Assembly: GCA_000827205.1 (NCBI GenBank)
Contig: KN832555.1
Coordinates: forward strand, 3,374,696-3,438,695
From: Plicaturopsis crispa FD-325 SS-3
Lineage: Eukaryota; Basidiomycota; Agaricomycetes; Amylocorticiales; Amylocorticiaceae
Direction of reading: 5' to 3'
Length of the DNA: 64,000 nucleotides
This document shows, piece after piece, positions 1-12,929 of the stretch. Position numbers and translations under genes: made by a program. A model generated the notes under the pieces. The model did no database searches. It was not told the origin of the DNA and was given only the letters and a program-made list of their open reading frames with translations. Position 1 is the first letter of the stretch. Each line of letters begins with the position of its first letter.

Positions 1-3000
1 GAGTGGATTCCGAGGCGGAACAGATGAGCATTTCCAAAGGTTGGGGCTTCATGAGTTGAGCCTTCAAACCCTCGACGTCCGCGATAGCCTATGCGAAGTT
101 GGATGAGAGAAGCCGAGAGAATCAATCCAAGCACAGTACCTTGCGAGATTCCTCGGAGTCATAGATCTTGACAGGAATTGTAAACCAAAACATGGAGCCC
201 GAGTGCAGCTCCGACTGCACCCCAATCGCACCGCCCATGAGCTTGACGAGTTGTCGTGATATAGAAAGACCTAAGCCGGTTCCACCAAAGCGTCGCGTCG
301 ACGAGTTATCTGCCTGCTGGAAAGGAACGAAGAGAAGGTCCACATCACTTGACGACAAACCGATACCAGTGTCCCTGATAGATAGTAGTTGAGTGCTACT
401 GTCCGATTCGATAGCACATGTTTATAGACGCACTGAATGCTAAACTTCAGCTGCACCTCGCCAGGACCAGACGTGGCATTATCAGCGACAGAGCAATGGA
501 CTCGCACGGAACCCGCGGCAGTGAATTTGACAGCGTTTCCGATGAGGTTCATCAGCACTGGAAAAAGGAATGTCGGTATCTACGGTCAATTTATAAGAGA
601 AAGCTTACCTTGACGGATACGAGCGTAGTCTGCTGTTACCCCTACATTATATGCAGGTTATTAAAAGACTTTATCTAGATGAATACGGCTACGCACATTC
701 TGGAACGTTGGGTTCAATGTTGAATGACAGGTCCAGCTTTTTGGCGGCCATCGGCAGCAGAAGCTCCATGCAATCCTATGACAACAACTTCGAAACTCGT
801 CACGCATCAAGACCGCCAGCTGAGACATACAGCAATTATGTTCTCAACAGGAAAACCAGAGAATTCGAGTTTGACCGCTGGAAACGATGTCTGAGTAAGT
901 ATTCGACTCGAGCCGAGAAGAGACGAACCTGACGCTTCAAGCTTGCTGTAATCCAGGATGGAGTCGATGATCTGGATACTGGTTAGAACATTCTACGTCG
1001 CAAGGAGTCAATTTTTCACACCTTCAGTAGCAACTCGCACGATTGCTTAGCGGTTTGTACTGACATCGCGGTTAGCTAGATCTCGAGTCGTATCCTCTCG
1101 TGACTCACCAATTTCGCTCTGTCCAACATTCAACTCGGTGCCGCTCAAAAGATCAAGTAGACCGTAGAACGAGCTGTTCAAGAAGCTGAGTACATAGCCA
1201 GCCTCTTTTGATGCACAAAACCTACCTGAATGGAGTCCGTAATTCGTGGCTCATCGACGCCAGGAAATTGCTCTTGATCTGAGGGGGTGTCAGAAGAAGC
1301 GTCACATTGATAGATGATTGGAGAAGCATACCTTGGTTGCCTTGAGAGCGTCCTCTCGACTTCGTCGTGCGGCCTCGAGGGCATCGCGTTGCGCGGAAAT
1401 CATTTTCAAATTCTCCCTTGTTCCTGCCTGCACAGAACGGAATAAAAGGGCATTCGAAATGCTTATACTGGCTTGTTGACAAAGCAATGTCATGACGGTT
1501 ACGGTCTTTTGGGAGAACGCGTATCGTGAGGCGAGATAGACGGCACCGAACGTTTGTCCTCGGTTGCTGAATATCGGCAGACAAACCACAGATCGATGGG
1601 GACTTTCATTGGCTTCCGACGAGAATCGGGAATCAGCTGCGGCGTCGCCGTAGAACACGCGCTCCTTAGTGTTCATAGCTGTTAGAAAGCCAGTAAGTAT
1701 GACTTTCTCTGTGATTATTGTATGGTGAATATAACCAACCGTGCTGGATTATAGCCTTCTGTAACGGGTCACTGATAGTCCGGATGGACTTTGGATTTCT
1801 GTAGGACACATTAGTGAGGGGAACAAGATCAAGGAAAGATGGAACGCACTCGTGAACCTGACAAAGATCAGGGGGGACCATGCTCGTCGCAACAATGTAA
1901 TCTCCCGCTTCTCGGGCAATGATCACACACGTATTTTGAGAGCCTGATGTCTCTGGGAGTCGGACGGGGCGTCAGTGATAGACAAGGAAGCTGACATATG
2001 ATTAGTGTTACCCGTTGCGATTTCAGTCAGTCGTTGCAATGCTAGTGGCAGATTAGCCCGGATCGCCTTGAAATTATGGGTATCGCGTACCTGAGGACAA
2101 ATTGATATCACTAGATATGTCCTTGCTCCATCTAAGAATTGAAGCAAGGTCACTAGCAGTCAACGAAGAAATCTCCTGGTCCTCGGTAGCGTCCATCTTC
2201 TCTTGTCCGTACAAAAGTTGCGGCTCCGGACTGATGCCTATCATGACACTGTCGGTCTGCACAGCGACATCCGAGGAGAAAATGGGCCTCTTCAAGGGCT
2301 GCTGAGAACGTGAACCCACGACGGATGTCAGATAATTGCTATAATAAAAGGGTTAGCAGCGACGTTTACAGTGAACTGGGGTTACGCACACAATTCCATG
2401 CGCACCCCATTGCGACTGGCGTGCGATCCCACGGCGTTGTAATTCGCTGCCCAACCCTTCTACACCGCATCGAACGAAATGGCAGCCTTGCTGTATCAGA
2501 CACATTGCGTGAGAACTAGATCACTGTAGAGTGGGTGTGCTCATTATTACCAAGTAAAGACCCCATCCCTCTTCCAAAAGCCAATCGTTATTCACCGCAA
2601 GCCTGAAGAGAGCGATCAGGAGTAGCACTATAGGCATCATCAGGTGAAACCGCACTTCACAGCAATGTCATATAATTTAAACGCGTCTTGGTGCTGGAGT
2701 AACGAAGCCAACTCGGCATCAACAAGCGAAACCCACGTGCTGGTGTTAACGGGGCTGGGTGAGAGCCATCTAGAATCATATTAGTATAGATATCCATAAC
2801 ATATGAGATAGGTACTTACTTGCGGATGAAGGCTTGATTGAGGTCGATTTGCTTCAAGTAATCGCTTCGAAGATCCTGAGTAAGGTTGTCTTTCCGGATG
2901 CAAGCGATCATGGCAAGCCTGGCATGAAGTCAGTTTGACGTCTATGCATGCACAGAACTGATCAACTGACGAATGGAAAAACAGGGCATAACGGATATGA

Positions 3001-6000
3001 CGGTGACTGCCATGAGTTGTCAACATCGATGTAGTGTGAACAGAGAATGAATAACGCACTTTGGATGCCTGTCGCGGGTGTTATAGACGAGGAAGCCCAA
3101 AGCTGCAGCCTCCTCTACGTAACCAAGACAAAAAAGCCCAGCGACCTGGGAGATACGATGATAAACAACAGAGCGACAAAATCGGTTCATACAAGCGTCA
3201 GTACCTTGAAAGAATTGTACCTATTTAAGTGCACTTAGCGATCGAAACAAAGTATCGAGATCTACGAGAGGAAATATACCAATTCATAGCCAGTGGCACA
3301 TTGCCCGAGGTCGTATTGACATGCGTGACATATTCACTTTCGGTGAACGTGTCCATATCGAATGCAGTTTCCGGAGAATTGGCATACGTATATCCGCCGA
3401 TGGCACGTATGCAATTCAGCAGAGCTGCCAGATCCATTCAACACAATGCGTCTCTTGAAAGAACTGCGTTACGACGTACCAGTCGCAAGAACAATGCTAT
3501 CACTGCCAGGACTCCATAGTGTGACATCTTTTACACACTATACAGATGGTCAAGAAAAAAAGGGCCTCACAAAAAAATAAAACACACCTCCGTAGCGGCA
3601 ACCACGAGCTCGCTGACTACAAGTGAGATGAGTACGGTAAGATATGGTACATGGGGCATGACATACTATGATCGCATATGAAAAGGCGCGTCTGAATCGT
3701 ACAAATGGCGGCGAAACTTGTATATATTCTGCAAATGTCATAATGAGATAGCATCGTTGCCAGAGCTAGTTGTTTTCGTACCGGTCACCTGCACTGTTTC
3801 CGTATTTAAGAGCATTCTCCAGCCGCGGTAGATTTGCTCTGATGTGAACGCTATCAAAGCCGGACACCATCATGGAAAATAGCACCTGCGCCCGGCTACA
3901 TTGTCTCGAGTCAATCATTTGTTCGATGCAACATGTATAGGGTCTCACCAAAGCTCCTGGCTACCCCCGTGCTTTTCAGCTATTCGTAAGGCCAGTTTAG
4001 CGAGGTCCGCAGAAAATCTGTACATTTCTCGTCTCTCCGCGGCAGCTTTACTGACATCAGTTTCGAGTCGGAAACAAAACGATGGGACATACCCTCAAGT
4101 GCCCAGAAAAACCCTAGGGCTGTCCCTGGCGACATCCCCGACCTTGGTCGACACATAAGATATTGCTACATTAGTTAGGAGATATTCACATACATACCTA
4201 AACGCTACTTGAACTGTCTAGCAAGGCAATGCTACTGATTAGATGAAAAGTGCAGTCTGGTGTGAGCTTGACGTACTGTTAAGCCGATGACATCTGCAAA
4301 TCCCTCGCCGGTGCTCCAATATGCGTTTGTTCCTGCTGTCGTGATTAGTTTCGGATCGTGAAAGAAGCAAAAGGAACACTAACCAGCATCGTTGAGCAAT
4401 TGCACAGCAAGGTCAGTCCTGGGATCGGTTGCATGAGGAATAGCTAGGATGTCGTCGAAACCAACTGCTAGAATCTCATTTTTGACCTGCTCGAACATGA
4501 CGTCGGCTTCTCGTCGGGTTGGCGCAGCAATAACGTCAACTCCGAGGGTATGCAGCGCCGCGAGAGTATCTTTCAAAGCCGCCGAGTAGTCGTTGCGCAT
4601 CCAGTGATTCCGAGAACGTAGGCGCAAGGCTTTAGCAATGTCTTCAACCTGGTCGGTCTTCTCCAGACAATTTTGTATGATTCGATCCGATTCTTCGAAT
4701 TCGCCTATTCACAAAGGTGAGCACGTATATGAATCATGACAGCGGCAATTATACCTTTCCATGTGTGCAAACTAATACAATGTCAGGAGTGAATTTAGGA
4801 GTAAAGTGTTGTTGAACTCACGAGGCTAGCCGCAAGTACAGGGAGAACGTTCGTTGCGGGTTCTCGGTCCAGGTGTTTTTGAGTAGCAGTGACTTCGCAC
4901 TTTCGAAGGACCCTAGAGCAAGCTTATCCCAATTTTATCAAGTCCCGTTCAAGGAAACGAGATCAAGATCCTCTCATACCTCATGCGCTCCTCTGGACCA
5001 AGCAGATTCTCCGGCATCTATTAAAACCTCTAGAAGCTCTTCCCGCTTTGGATGTTCGTGAAGCAAGGGTAAACACCTTGAAACGGATGATCAGCATTTG
5101 CCCGTAAGTCGCAAATATTGCAACATACCGTTTGGCATGCTCTGCGATGCGGTACACCTCGGGAGGCGTCTCGTGCAGCATCATCAGTATTATCTAGGTA
5201 AGTCCCATAAATCACTGTTGAGCCCGTGCTCGCGGCACCGTTTTGATTAACTCACCCTGAAAGACATCTTGGCAATGGTCTCTTCACTGAGGCTTTCGGC
5301 TTCGGCTTGAGCCGCTTGCCTATAGCGGTCATGGGAGAAAGTACACATATCGCGAGCGAGTTGGACAAGCCAGCCTTCCGCAATAGCTGCCTGCAAACCG
5401 CGCATCGATCCCCTCGTGGAAGCATTACTGGTCTCCTTGATATTCGACAGGGCCTTCGAAAGATTCCACATATCCTCTTCCTCCTCGCTTCCGCTACTGC
5501 CACTGCTGTCAGTGAAGAAAATGGTTCCAAAAGGGGGAGCAACCATATCTACCTGGAGTCTTCCCAATCCATCATGAAGCTCACTTCGGTGGCTTTGAAT
5601 CTAGACAGGATGGTGAGGAATGGGAAACTCCGAGACATTTATCTACTACTTACGTCGAGCCGAAGAACGCTGCCCATATGAGGTACTTCCGCGCGTCGTC
5701 TGGCAGCTCCCGTAAGTGAGCAACGAGGAACGTCAGGTCGCTAGGATCAGAGAGCATATGCTGATTTGCTGCAGTAGCTTCAATGGCTTTCATGTCGTAT
5801 CTGTGGAGGAAATGGTCAACAGAAATCATGAGGTAGCTATTCGCCACATACTGCCAGTAATTCTTTTCCCAGTTGAACGTGATCTATAGGGTGCAAATCT
5901 AAGCATCAGTCAACGAGGCCCAAGACGTTCCAAGACGAACATGGTGTTGACGTTGAAATGTCGTCAAGATATTGCGTGCGGAGAACGCGTTTCCCGAGGA

Positions 6001-9000
6001 CGCAGCATGAACAAAGCGCGACAGGGGAGCGACATCGTCCCGGCTTCTGTGTAGAGTGCGCGACACGAGCGAAGATATCGCCGAGTACGACAGTGGCTCG
6101 ATATTGATCCACGTAGCTCTCGTTTTGTTCGAAAACATATTACGAACTCTGTCAACGACGTCGCTAAAAATGAAATGGTAAGTGACGCTTTAGGGCCATC
6201 AAGTGGCTGCTACTCACGATTGGCCATGTCGAAGGGTCATAAAAACGAGCTGTAGAAAAGACCGTTACTGTAGAGAACTTGAGAAAATCTTCGCGATGTA
6301 AGTTACCATGTGGCTTTTCGAGTTTATCAAGGTTTGAATGAGGTCCATCGTCCTGTCAGAAAGACATGAGCAAGGGGCAAACGTATTAGCAATGATTGAG
6401 ACTCAACGACTCGTCAGCTTCGTGGACATCATCCAGAAACAAGGCAAATAACCGTGTTTCCGCAAGAACCGAAAACACATTTTCCACCAAGCTTTGGAAC
6501 CTCGCGCGAAGCTCCCGGGTCGCAAGAGCTTCCTGTGGTGACGGAAATGCGACACCAAAAAGGGTCAGTATATCTCTAAGCTCCGGCGCTCCCTGGTAAA
6601 GCAGGGGGATGTTTCGCATCTGCGGTCCTAGCCGTATCTGCAGGGCATTGACAAAACGCGCTAGATCATTTTGAAAGACCATAAGCTGCCGCAAAACCGA
6701 GGACAGGCAGCTCAGCTAGATATTTTGTTAGTAAAGTGAAAATATGCAGAAGTCGCTGCCTACCAATGCTGCGAATGGGGCGGAATCGGCGTCTTGAAAT
6801 TTGGCCTGACCCCATAGGCCATGAGCTGTATTGGAGACAAAACATAAGCATCTAGGTTATTGGCTTCAAAATTCGCTCACTCCTCCATTTGGCCTGGTTC
6901 GCAAGAATTATTGAACTTTTCCCGATCCCGGGGGGACCGACCAAGATCACGGCATGTGCACGAGGCACTCGGCTTTTGGTACTCAAAGCCACCCTGCGAA
7001 GGCCATCGCCGGGAGGAAGAGAGCTAACGGTCGCAGATATCGTTGAGGTATTTACAGTGGCTGCCGTCTTGCCGGATGCCGCCACTGAAGGACTGTCCAT
7101 TGTTGGTGACATGTTGGAGGCCATAAGCCTAGGGCTGCCCTCGCCTGGAGGCAGAGCAGCATGGGAAGATGTGCTATGAGAGGATACAGATTCGCTGGGG
7201 TCCTCTCCAGTGCCGGTCTGAGTGCCTTGACTTCCTCCCGGGGACGAGATCGAGATGTATCCTTTCGCCGCCGAGAAATGCCGCGAGAAGCTGGTGGAAG
7301 TGTGGCGGATGACATTGCGGATGATCTCCATCTCTTTCTCTCGCCCGAACTGTGCACTAGATATCAATGGGACAGCTCGCACGCTCGGAGTATAGTCACT
7401 TACCAGAGCAACAGGTAGCGTGAAGTCCTAGATATACCATCAATATCGCAACGAGGTCAATCCAACGGTCATACTCACCATGTACCTGTCTTGTGAGGCC
7501 ACATCGAATATTGGAATGAGCTGCTTAGCATTAGTTGAAGCGAACACCTCTAAAGAGAGAAACCACCTGCGTACCTCGGAAGACTGGTCCGACACAGATG
7601 AGATACTTGCAAGTAGACGTCGCTGGGCTTCTATGAGGTCCGCCTTCAGCCCATACGCGCTTTGATATCGGTTGTCTGGATTTTTTGCGAGGAGCTGTGG
7701 CATGCGCGAAATATTAGGCGCTGCGTCAATAGGACAAGTATTGAAGGATACTTTACCTTGTCAACGATTAACGCCATCACTTGAGGAATATCTCGCCGAA
7801 CTTCATGAACCGGCATAGGTCGTTTTTGCACAATGCTATGGAGCAGCTCCATTGGTTCACCCTCGAACGGCATCGTGCCACGCCCAACGAGTAACGTCCA
7901 AAACAGCACGCCGATTGAATAGAGATCCGTTCGGTGGTCCTGAGACATAGTCTCGACGCTGCCGGTCTGCTCCGGGGCTAGGTAGCACAGTGCTTCCTTC
8001 ACCTTGGTCTTTTCAATCTCGTCGAACGCTTTGATGACAAGCGCAGAAGGTCCCCCGAATTGCTCCAGGGAGACCGCACGGTTGCCAAAGTGCACAAAGC
8101 GTACGAGTCCAGAGTGCGAGTTCAGATGGAACGCGTTGGCGCGTACTGCGAAGTATGTAGTTAGTTTCAACCCCAACAGCTTGTCCTTCAGTCGGATACT
8201 TACGTTCGCGGTGAATCAAACCGGATCTTATAGTAACAAAATCATTAGAGGTGCCCTTCATCGCTGTATACGGTGTGAACTTACTTATGCAATATTTCCA
8301 AACAGTGGGTCGCTTGGATAGCAAATCTAATTATGTGACTTAGCAATATTCCAAGTACTCACCAAAACGAGACATACTCCAAAAAGGTTCCCAGATCCAT
8401 GATATCAAAGGCTTCCAGCTCCTCCATCATGCTGGGCTCTTCGATTCCCGTCATGTATATGTCACCGTGCATGGAAGGTCTTGACCGTAGCACGTCGGCC
8501 AGAAGCAGGTCGTTGACTTTGGAAGGCGGGAAATGTCGACCGAGTAGGTTCAGGCCAGGGTGGAGCAACAAGAGGACCACGACGTCTCCGTTGGAGCGAG
8601 GAATAGTGAAGAAGTCGACCATTCGGAGGGTCATACTTAGGGCCTCCGAGGAAGAACTCATTTGTCCGAGACTACGCCCGACTACGTGAGGACGCTTTCC
8701 CAATAGCAAGTTGGGACAAAGACTCACATATGCGCCTCTCGTTCCAGACATAATGAGCCGTTTGAGAATGCCGGGGCAATCTTCGCAAGAACGCTACTAC
8801 CGTCTTTGAGACTGCTGCCCTCCGCGAGCAGAGTCATGCTGCCGGTGTCGTTCCATGGCGTGGCCTACGCGCCGTATTAAAAATGCAGCTCAGAAACAAA
8901 TGGCCGCAACAAGGACGCACCTTTTCGAATGTGTACCCGGGGACGGAAAGGACGTTGTCACGAAAGTACAACGTGAGTCCAGGCTGATATTTCCGTCGCA

Positions 9001-9001
9001 T
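1..9001 (-). CDS. Group X hybrid histidine kinase (pseudokinase-AAA-GAF-HisKA-HATPase), 3' end beyond window
   Basis: A multi-exon sensor kinase read right to left. From the N-terminus I see a protein-kinase-like domain (about 7650-8920), an AAA-type ATPase with Walker [10 protein letters not shown] near 6920-6960 behind a Ser-rich insert, a long helical region (about 4300-6700), a GAF domain (about 1320-2320), the phospho-acceptor H-box [10 protein letters not shown] (1230-1261), and an HATPase with N-box [11 protein letters not shown]-box FVPFQQAD and G2-box GGTGLGLSI (about 120-560). This order is that of the fungal group X histidine kinases (Schizosaccharomyces Mak2/Mak3, Candida Chk1), which act in stress phosphorelay. 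The receiver domain expected next lies beyond base 1; bases 1-69 read as a continuing exon. The kinase-like domain reads HRE for HRD and HFG for DFG, so it is probably catalytically dead. The start at 9001 (MRRKYQPG, spliced through VPGYTFEK to [12 protein letters not shown]) is the best I can find; an upstream exon is possible. Confidence 0.85.
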
Positions 9002-10283
9002 CCTCGGTAGTCTAGGAGGCCGCGACGGCCACTGTGGTAGTGTATTCGCAGATTTTGACGACTAGTTGAGTGCACAAACGCAGGGGGTATCTTGTGCTGT
9101 AGGGGCTGTCGAGGGGAAAGAGCAAGTATCGTGAATGCAAGGCGCTCCACCGCTGCTTGCACTGTGTAATAGATTAATGGCAACGGAAGCGGGTACCGGA
9201 TGCGCATGCCCGTTATCGAGCCGGTGGCGGCGGAGCCAGATCTTCCACAACTTGGATCAAATTCGACGGCGAATCAGCTCTCCTACAATTCGCGTGTGTG
9301 TATTTACGGAGTAGGGTAAGAGCGGGATCCCTCGAGGACAGGTACTCAGTCAGTGTAGTCAGGTATACTATAGATCGAGGTCTGCAAGTGGTCTGCATCG
9401 ATTATCCAGTGACACTGTGACAGCACCATAGATTAGAGTGGCGTTGTTCATAACATTGTCATGCCCCTCAACTCTGTGGCATGCACAGTGGTACGGTAAC
9501 CTACACCCACACCGTACATCGACGCGCAGCCCCAGTAAGCGACACCTTCTCCCAGGGAGAAATTGGACTGAACGGACGCAAGTCGCTGACTCGACGTCCC
9601 GAAGATGTTCTCAAGCTAAGTACTCGGACACTCCGTCTTTGATCTCATGAGATGATCATACGTCGGAATACCCATCGGAGTCGATGGGGTCTCTCTCTGT
9701 GTACGCCAAGATTCAATCAGCACCAGCATTTCCGGCGAGTTCAGACGATACTTCATTTTTGTGGAGGTCACTCGGCAACTTCAACTAACAGCATCTCTGC
9801 TGGAATATTGAGCTCCGCAAGGGAGACTTGGTCTCCATCTGTGAGCTTTGTTATGTCTGCCTATAAGCTGTTCTATCAGTAAATGTGATGCATGCAGAGA
9901 TGGCTATGGCTCACGACGCGAACTCTAAAGTACTATGTGACTTGGTAGAAACGGGTGGTATTTAAATTTAAGTATCAGTCTCGAAGGTTGCCTCAGATTA
10001 CTAGAGACAATCTTACCGTGACTTGAAGCTGGCAATAGCTGGCAATGGAGTCAGTCTCTCAACATTGAATCCACTGAACGGAATGCTGAGCTGAAGACGC
10101 GTTGAACTTTGAAGGCGCGCGGCGCGTGAGGGTGGCTGAGAAGAGTCACGAACAAACAGAAGCAAACAAGTTGCAGGCCAGTGGACCGCCTCCTCTTGTT
10201 TCTGTTTCCTCCTCCCGTCTTTCTTCCTCTGCTGCCCGTTTCTCCTCCTCTGCCCTTCCTTTTCTACTATCAATTCGACAAAA
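9002..10283. other. Divergent intergenic region between histidine kinase and SUB2
   Basis: No gene recognised in about 1.28 kb. The open frames here are short and have no family resemblance. It must hold both promoters. An ACGCGT hexamer lies at 10097-10102, about 180 bases upstream of the SUB2 start, and a pyrimidine-rich stretch (about 10195-10265) directly precedes that start, as is common for highly expressed fungal genes. Confidence 0.5.
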
Positions 10284-12329
10284 ATGAGCTCTCACGACAA
10301 CGAAGAACTTATCGACTACGAGGACGAACACGACGTCGTTCCCAATGGCGGTGCCGCCGCCTCGACGACAAACGGGGCAGCAGGTGACGGTGAAGGCGAC
10401 AAAGACAAGAAAAACTTTGCTGGCATCCATTCGACTGGTTTTAGGTATTATTCCTCTCACTCAGAAGGCCCCATTCATGTGTATACTCATTTTTCACTCT
10501 TTTTAAGGGATTTCTTGTTGAAGCCCGAGTTGCTGCGTGCTATCAGTGATCTCGGTTTTGAACACCCGTCAGAGGGTAAGTGCAATACAAACATGGACGT
10601 ACATCCATACTAAAACAGCCCACAGTTCAGCAAGAATGTATTCCGCAAGCCGTCCTCGGAATGGACGTCCTTTGTCAAGCAAAATCTGGTCACGGAAAAA
10701 CAGCCGTTTTCGTTCTGGCCACCCTTCAGCAACTCGAGCCGGTCGACGGCGAAGTCTCCGTCCTTGTACTCTGCCACACGCGCGAACTTGCGTTCCAGAT
10801 CAAAAACGAGTACACGCGATTTGCCAAGTACATGCCTGACGTACGGGTTAGCACCTTCTACGGCGGTATCCCCGTTGCAAAGGATGCGGAAGCCCTACGT
10901 GACAAGGCCAAGTGCCCGCACATCGTCGTCGCCACGCCCGGTCGCCTCAACGCACTCGCCAGAGACAAGATACTCGACGCCAAAAACGTGAAACACTTCG
11001 TCCTCGACGAGTGCGACAAAATGCTAGAACAGCTTGGTTAGTCCTGCGGCCTCCACCATCATCATCCTTTATATTCGTCGGCCATCTGGCTATAAAACCT
11101 CCCTGCGCACGATCGATTTGGACTTGCGGCTTGTCGGGGCTCGGGTGGATTCGCGTAGAGAGTTTCGGGGCGGCGGATACGTTGCTACACAGGGCACGTT
11201 GAGTGGGACGACTGAAGCATCGCTCGAGGACCGATTCCGAATACCGAAGACGCAACGTTCATGTGCTCTATGCCTCGCCGTTTTCTTCGTTCTCGCCTTG
11301 CTCAGCGAGGTTCTTTTGCTTCTTCCTCTTTTTTTCCGTTACCGCACTCCGTGTCGACATGCCATCTAATGAACGACACCGCCCACTAGACATGCGCCGC
11401 GATGTTCAAGAGATCTTCCGGGCGACACCTCACCACAAGCAAGTCATGATGTTTAGCGCAACATTGGCGAAGGACATCCGGGTGACATGCAAAAAGTTCA
11501 TGGCGAACGTACGTGTCTTCCGGTCGCAGGATGAACAACAACTAATTGTAAGCGTTTACACTACAGCCCCTCGAAATCTTCGTGGACGACGAGACGAAGC
11601 TTACACTTCACGGACTGCAACAACACTACGTCAAGCTGGAGGAGACGGGGAAGAACAGGAAGTTGAACGAGCTTCTCGACACTCTCGAATTCAACCAAGT
11701 ATGCACATCGTCCCTTCACACGCGGCGAGCTTCTCACCGTGTCATTCTTAGGTCGTGATATTCGTCAAGAGCGTTGCGCGAGCGATCGAACTCGACAAGC
11801 TTCTTGTCTCGTGCAATTTCCCGAGTATCAGTATCCACTCCGGGCTGCAGCAGGAAGAGCGGTATGTGGCGATATCCTTTGTAGGGCCCATCTGCTCACT
11901 TCCTATCTCAGTATCAACCGCTATACCGCCTTCAAAGCTTTCGAGAAGCGTATACTAGTAGCCACAGATATTTTCGGTCGTGGTATCGATGTCGAGCGTG
12001 TCAACATCGTCATCAACTACGATTGCCCACCAGACGCTGACAGCTACCTGCATCGTGTTGGGTGCGTGCTTACTCTCGTCGGCCGACCTCTTTATCAAGC
12101 GCTCACCATGTTTCGTTTTCAGTCGTGCTGGTCGTTTCGGAACGAAAGGTCTCGCGATAACGTTCGTGTCGTCCGAGAGTGACCAGCAGGTTATGGCAGC
12201 CATCCAATCGCGGTTCGAGGTTGCCGTGCCCGAGCTTCCCGACCACATCGACCCTGCGAGCTACAGTGCGTTCATTTTCTTGCCCAGCGTTCCATCTCGT
12301 ACTAACGCGGCTGTATAGTGACCTCGTAA
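10284..12329 (+). CDS. SUB2: ATP-dependent RNA helicase SUB2/UAP56 (DECD box)
   Basis: DEAD-box family helicase of the TREX complex. It acts in spliceosome assembly (displacing Mud2/U2AF) and in loading export adaptors on mRNA in the nucleus. The coding sequence reads in nine exons: 10284-10446, 10508-10575, 10626-11036, 11390-11508, 11567-11698, 11752-11861, 11912-12061, 12123-12265 and 12319-12329. Visible motifs are Q-motif residues before [11 protein letters not shown], Walker A AKSGHGKT, the diagnostic DECD in [16 protein letters not shown] in [10 protein letters not shown], and motif VI HRVGRAGRFG. The product is about 430 residues and ends DPASYMTS, with an acidic N-terminus ([15 protein letters not shown]) typical of the family. 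All introns are about 50-60 nt except the third, which is 353 nt. Start and reading frame are secure. Confidence 0.96.
11037..11389 (+). other. Unusually long intron of SUB2 (353 nt)
   Basis: The donor GTTAGT follows the DECD-box exon (codon split G|AC, Asp of EQLDMRRD). The acceptor CACTAG sits 36 bases after a good branch-like CTAAT in GCCATCTAATGAAC. The other SUB2 introns are about 50-60 nt. A pyrimidine-rich tract occurs at about 11285-11345. I could not recognise a snoRNA in it. Confidence 0.7.
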
Positions 12330-12929
12330 TTTCTCATTTTCTTTTTCGTGGTGATTGCTAGTGGCCCTGAAACTCCCACCTCTGTCTGTTCTTCTCGTCC
12401 TGCTGCCTACCTTTGAATACATCTTGAACGCATATTGTAATCGTACTCTTCCTCGTAAATGGACAGCTGCCACACCATACTGTGCACCACGATTTTGCAG
12501 CCTTTCTTGCAACTTTCTTGGGAGATCATCGCGAGTGTTGTTCGGGGCGGGCCGCGGCGGGCGCTCGCTGCGAGCGGCGTGTCCCCGGGACCGTAAGATT
12601 CGGTTGCAACTCGTTGTGGTTTTGCGCATGGGCAACTACGCCCATCCTTGATTCATAGCTTACGATTCACCTGAAGTATAGTATGCCCTGTTTCGTTAGC
12701 CAGCTTACCTGCTCCCTAGCTGTAAGTACCTGCACATGTCCCAGAGTTACTTTGGAGTTACTGGACATGTTATATTGCGCGGCGAGTCGGCATTATTCGG
12801 CATTATCTGCCATAAATATTTATCAGGCGTCCTCCGTCCTTTGCTTTCTACTTATCTTTATCTCTCGTTCTTTCTCTACCGCCAGGAGTACGCGCTGGAC
12901 CTGTTCACGTAGAGTCGTCTGTCTGGACC
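12330..12929. other. Intergenic region between SUB2 and the mitochondrial carrier
   Basis: Holds the 3' end of SUB2 and the promoter of the carrier. A GC-rich patch lies at about 12543-12592. An AT-rich TATA-like stretch (ATAAATATTTAT) lies about 110 bases upstream of the carrier start. No gene recognised. Confidence 0.4.
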
